DNA of 22,556 bases from Chromatiales bacterium. Lineage in GTDB: Bacteria > Pseudomonadota > Gammaproteobacteria > UBA6429. Position numbers and translations under genes: made by a program. Location: the NCBI GenBank assembly GCA_027076405.1, contig JALTJN010000159.1, positions 1-22,556 on the forward strand, in the 5' to 3' direction. Every line of letters begins with the position of its first letter. Within the stretch, counting starts at the first letter, position 1. The notes beneath the pieces were generated by a model, which made no database searches, was not told the DNA's origin, and worked only from the letters and a program-made list of their open reading frames with translations. Shown in pieces: positions 22,512-22,556 of this stretch.

Positions 22512-22535
22512 GCTTCTATAGCGTGTAATATGCCT
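22498..22535 (+). repeat. AGGCTCA(C/T)GTTATGAG repeat, copy B
   Basis: GCTCATGTTATGAGC forms a perfect 6-bp stem with a 3-base loop. The segment matches the copy at 19091 over its first 21 bases with two differences. It overlaps the end of the 44-codon gene. Confidence 0.5.
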
Positions 22536-22556
22536 AGTGAAGAGCAGATTAACCTG

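Overview
The window reads as an accessory island in a marine-type gammaproteobacterium. The evidence is moderate to low GC by eye, IS3-family remnants of the kind common in Vibrio and Shewanella relatives, and an attC-like site. The genus cannot be fixed from sequence alone. No housekeeping gene is present.

Layout. (1) 1-796 has no convincing gene. It carries a striking set of about ten 10-11 bp units of GGGG(A/T)(T)CAGTT type in two tandem clusters, with one inverted copy between them. (2) 797-1976 is a decayed IS3-family element with in-frame stops. (3) 2047-7059 on the minus strand is a tightly coupled dndB-dndC-dndD-dndE operon for DNA phosphorothioate (PT) modification; dndA is absent. 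(4) 7060-7194 is a divergent control region with a good dndB promoter overlapped by two 11-bp direct repeats 22 bp apart. (5) 7195-14690 on the plus strand is a six-gene operon: SF2 helicase, three tandem ParB-like paralogues, a PLD-type nuclease, and a YwbE/AlbA_2 (Schlafen-type) fusion. (6) 14732-16852 on the minus strand holds a PT-associated putative methyltransferase preceded by a small HARE-HTH protein. (7) About 17040-17646 is a second, unrelated IS3-family remnant. (8) 17806-22556 is a patchwork of small accessory genes: an attC-like site, a PDDEXK_4-type nuclease, a gene remnant, a zinc-ribbon-like protein, an HD-domain hydrolase, hypotheticals, and a three-gene set led by a protein resembling a degenerate DnaB RecA core.

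How the genes may work together. DndC, DndD and DndE install sulfur in the DNA backbone, probably using sulfur from a chromosomal IscS. DndB is expected to repress the operon and influence modification. The usual PT-dependent restriction genes (dndFGH/dptFGH) are not in this window. In their place, back to back with dndB, sits the helicase, 3x ParB-like, PLD and YwbE-AlbA_2 operon. My main inference is that this is an alternative PT-linked restriction or defence effector in which the ParB/Srx-fold proteins sense DNA state or nucleotide, the helicase translocates and the PLD protein cuts. The sequence shows domains and linkage only; the function is a hypothesis.
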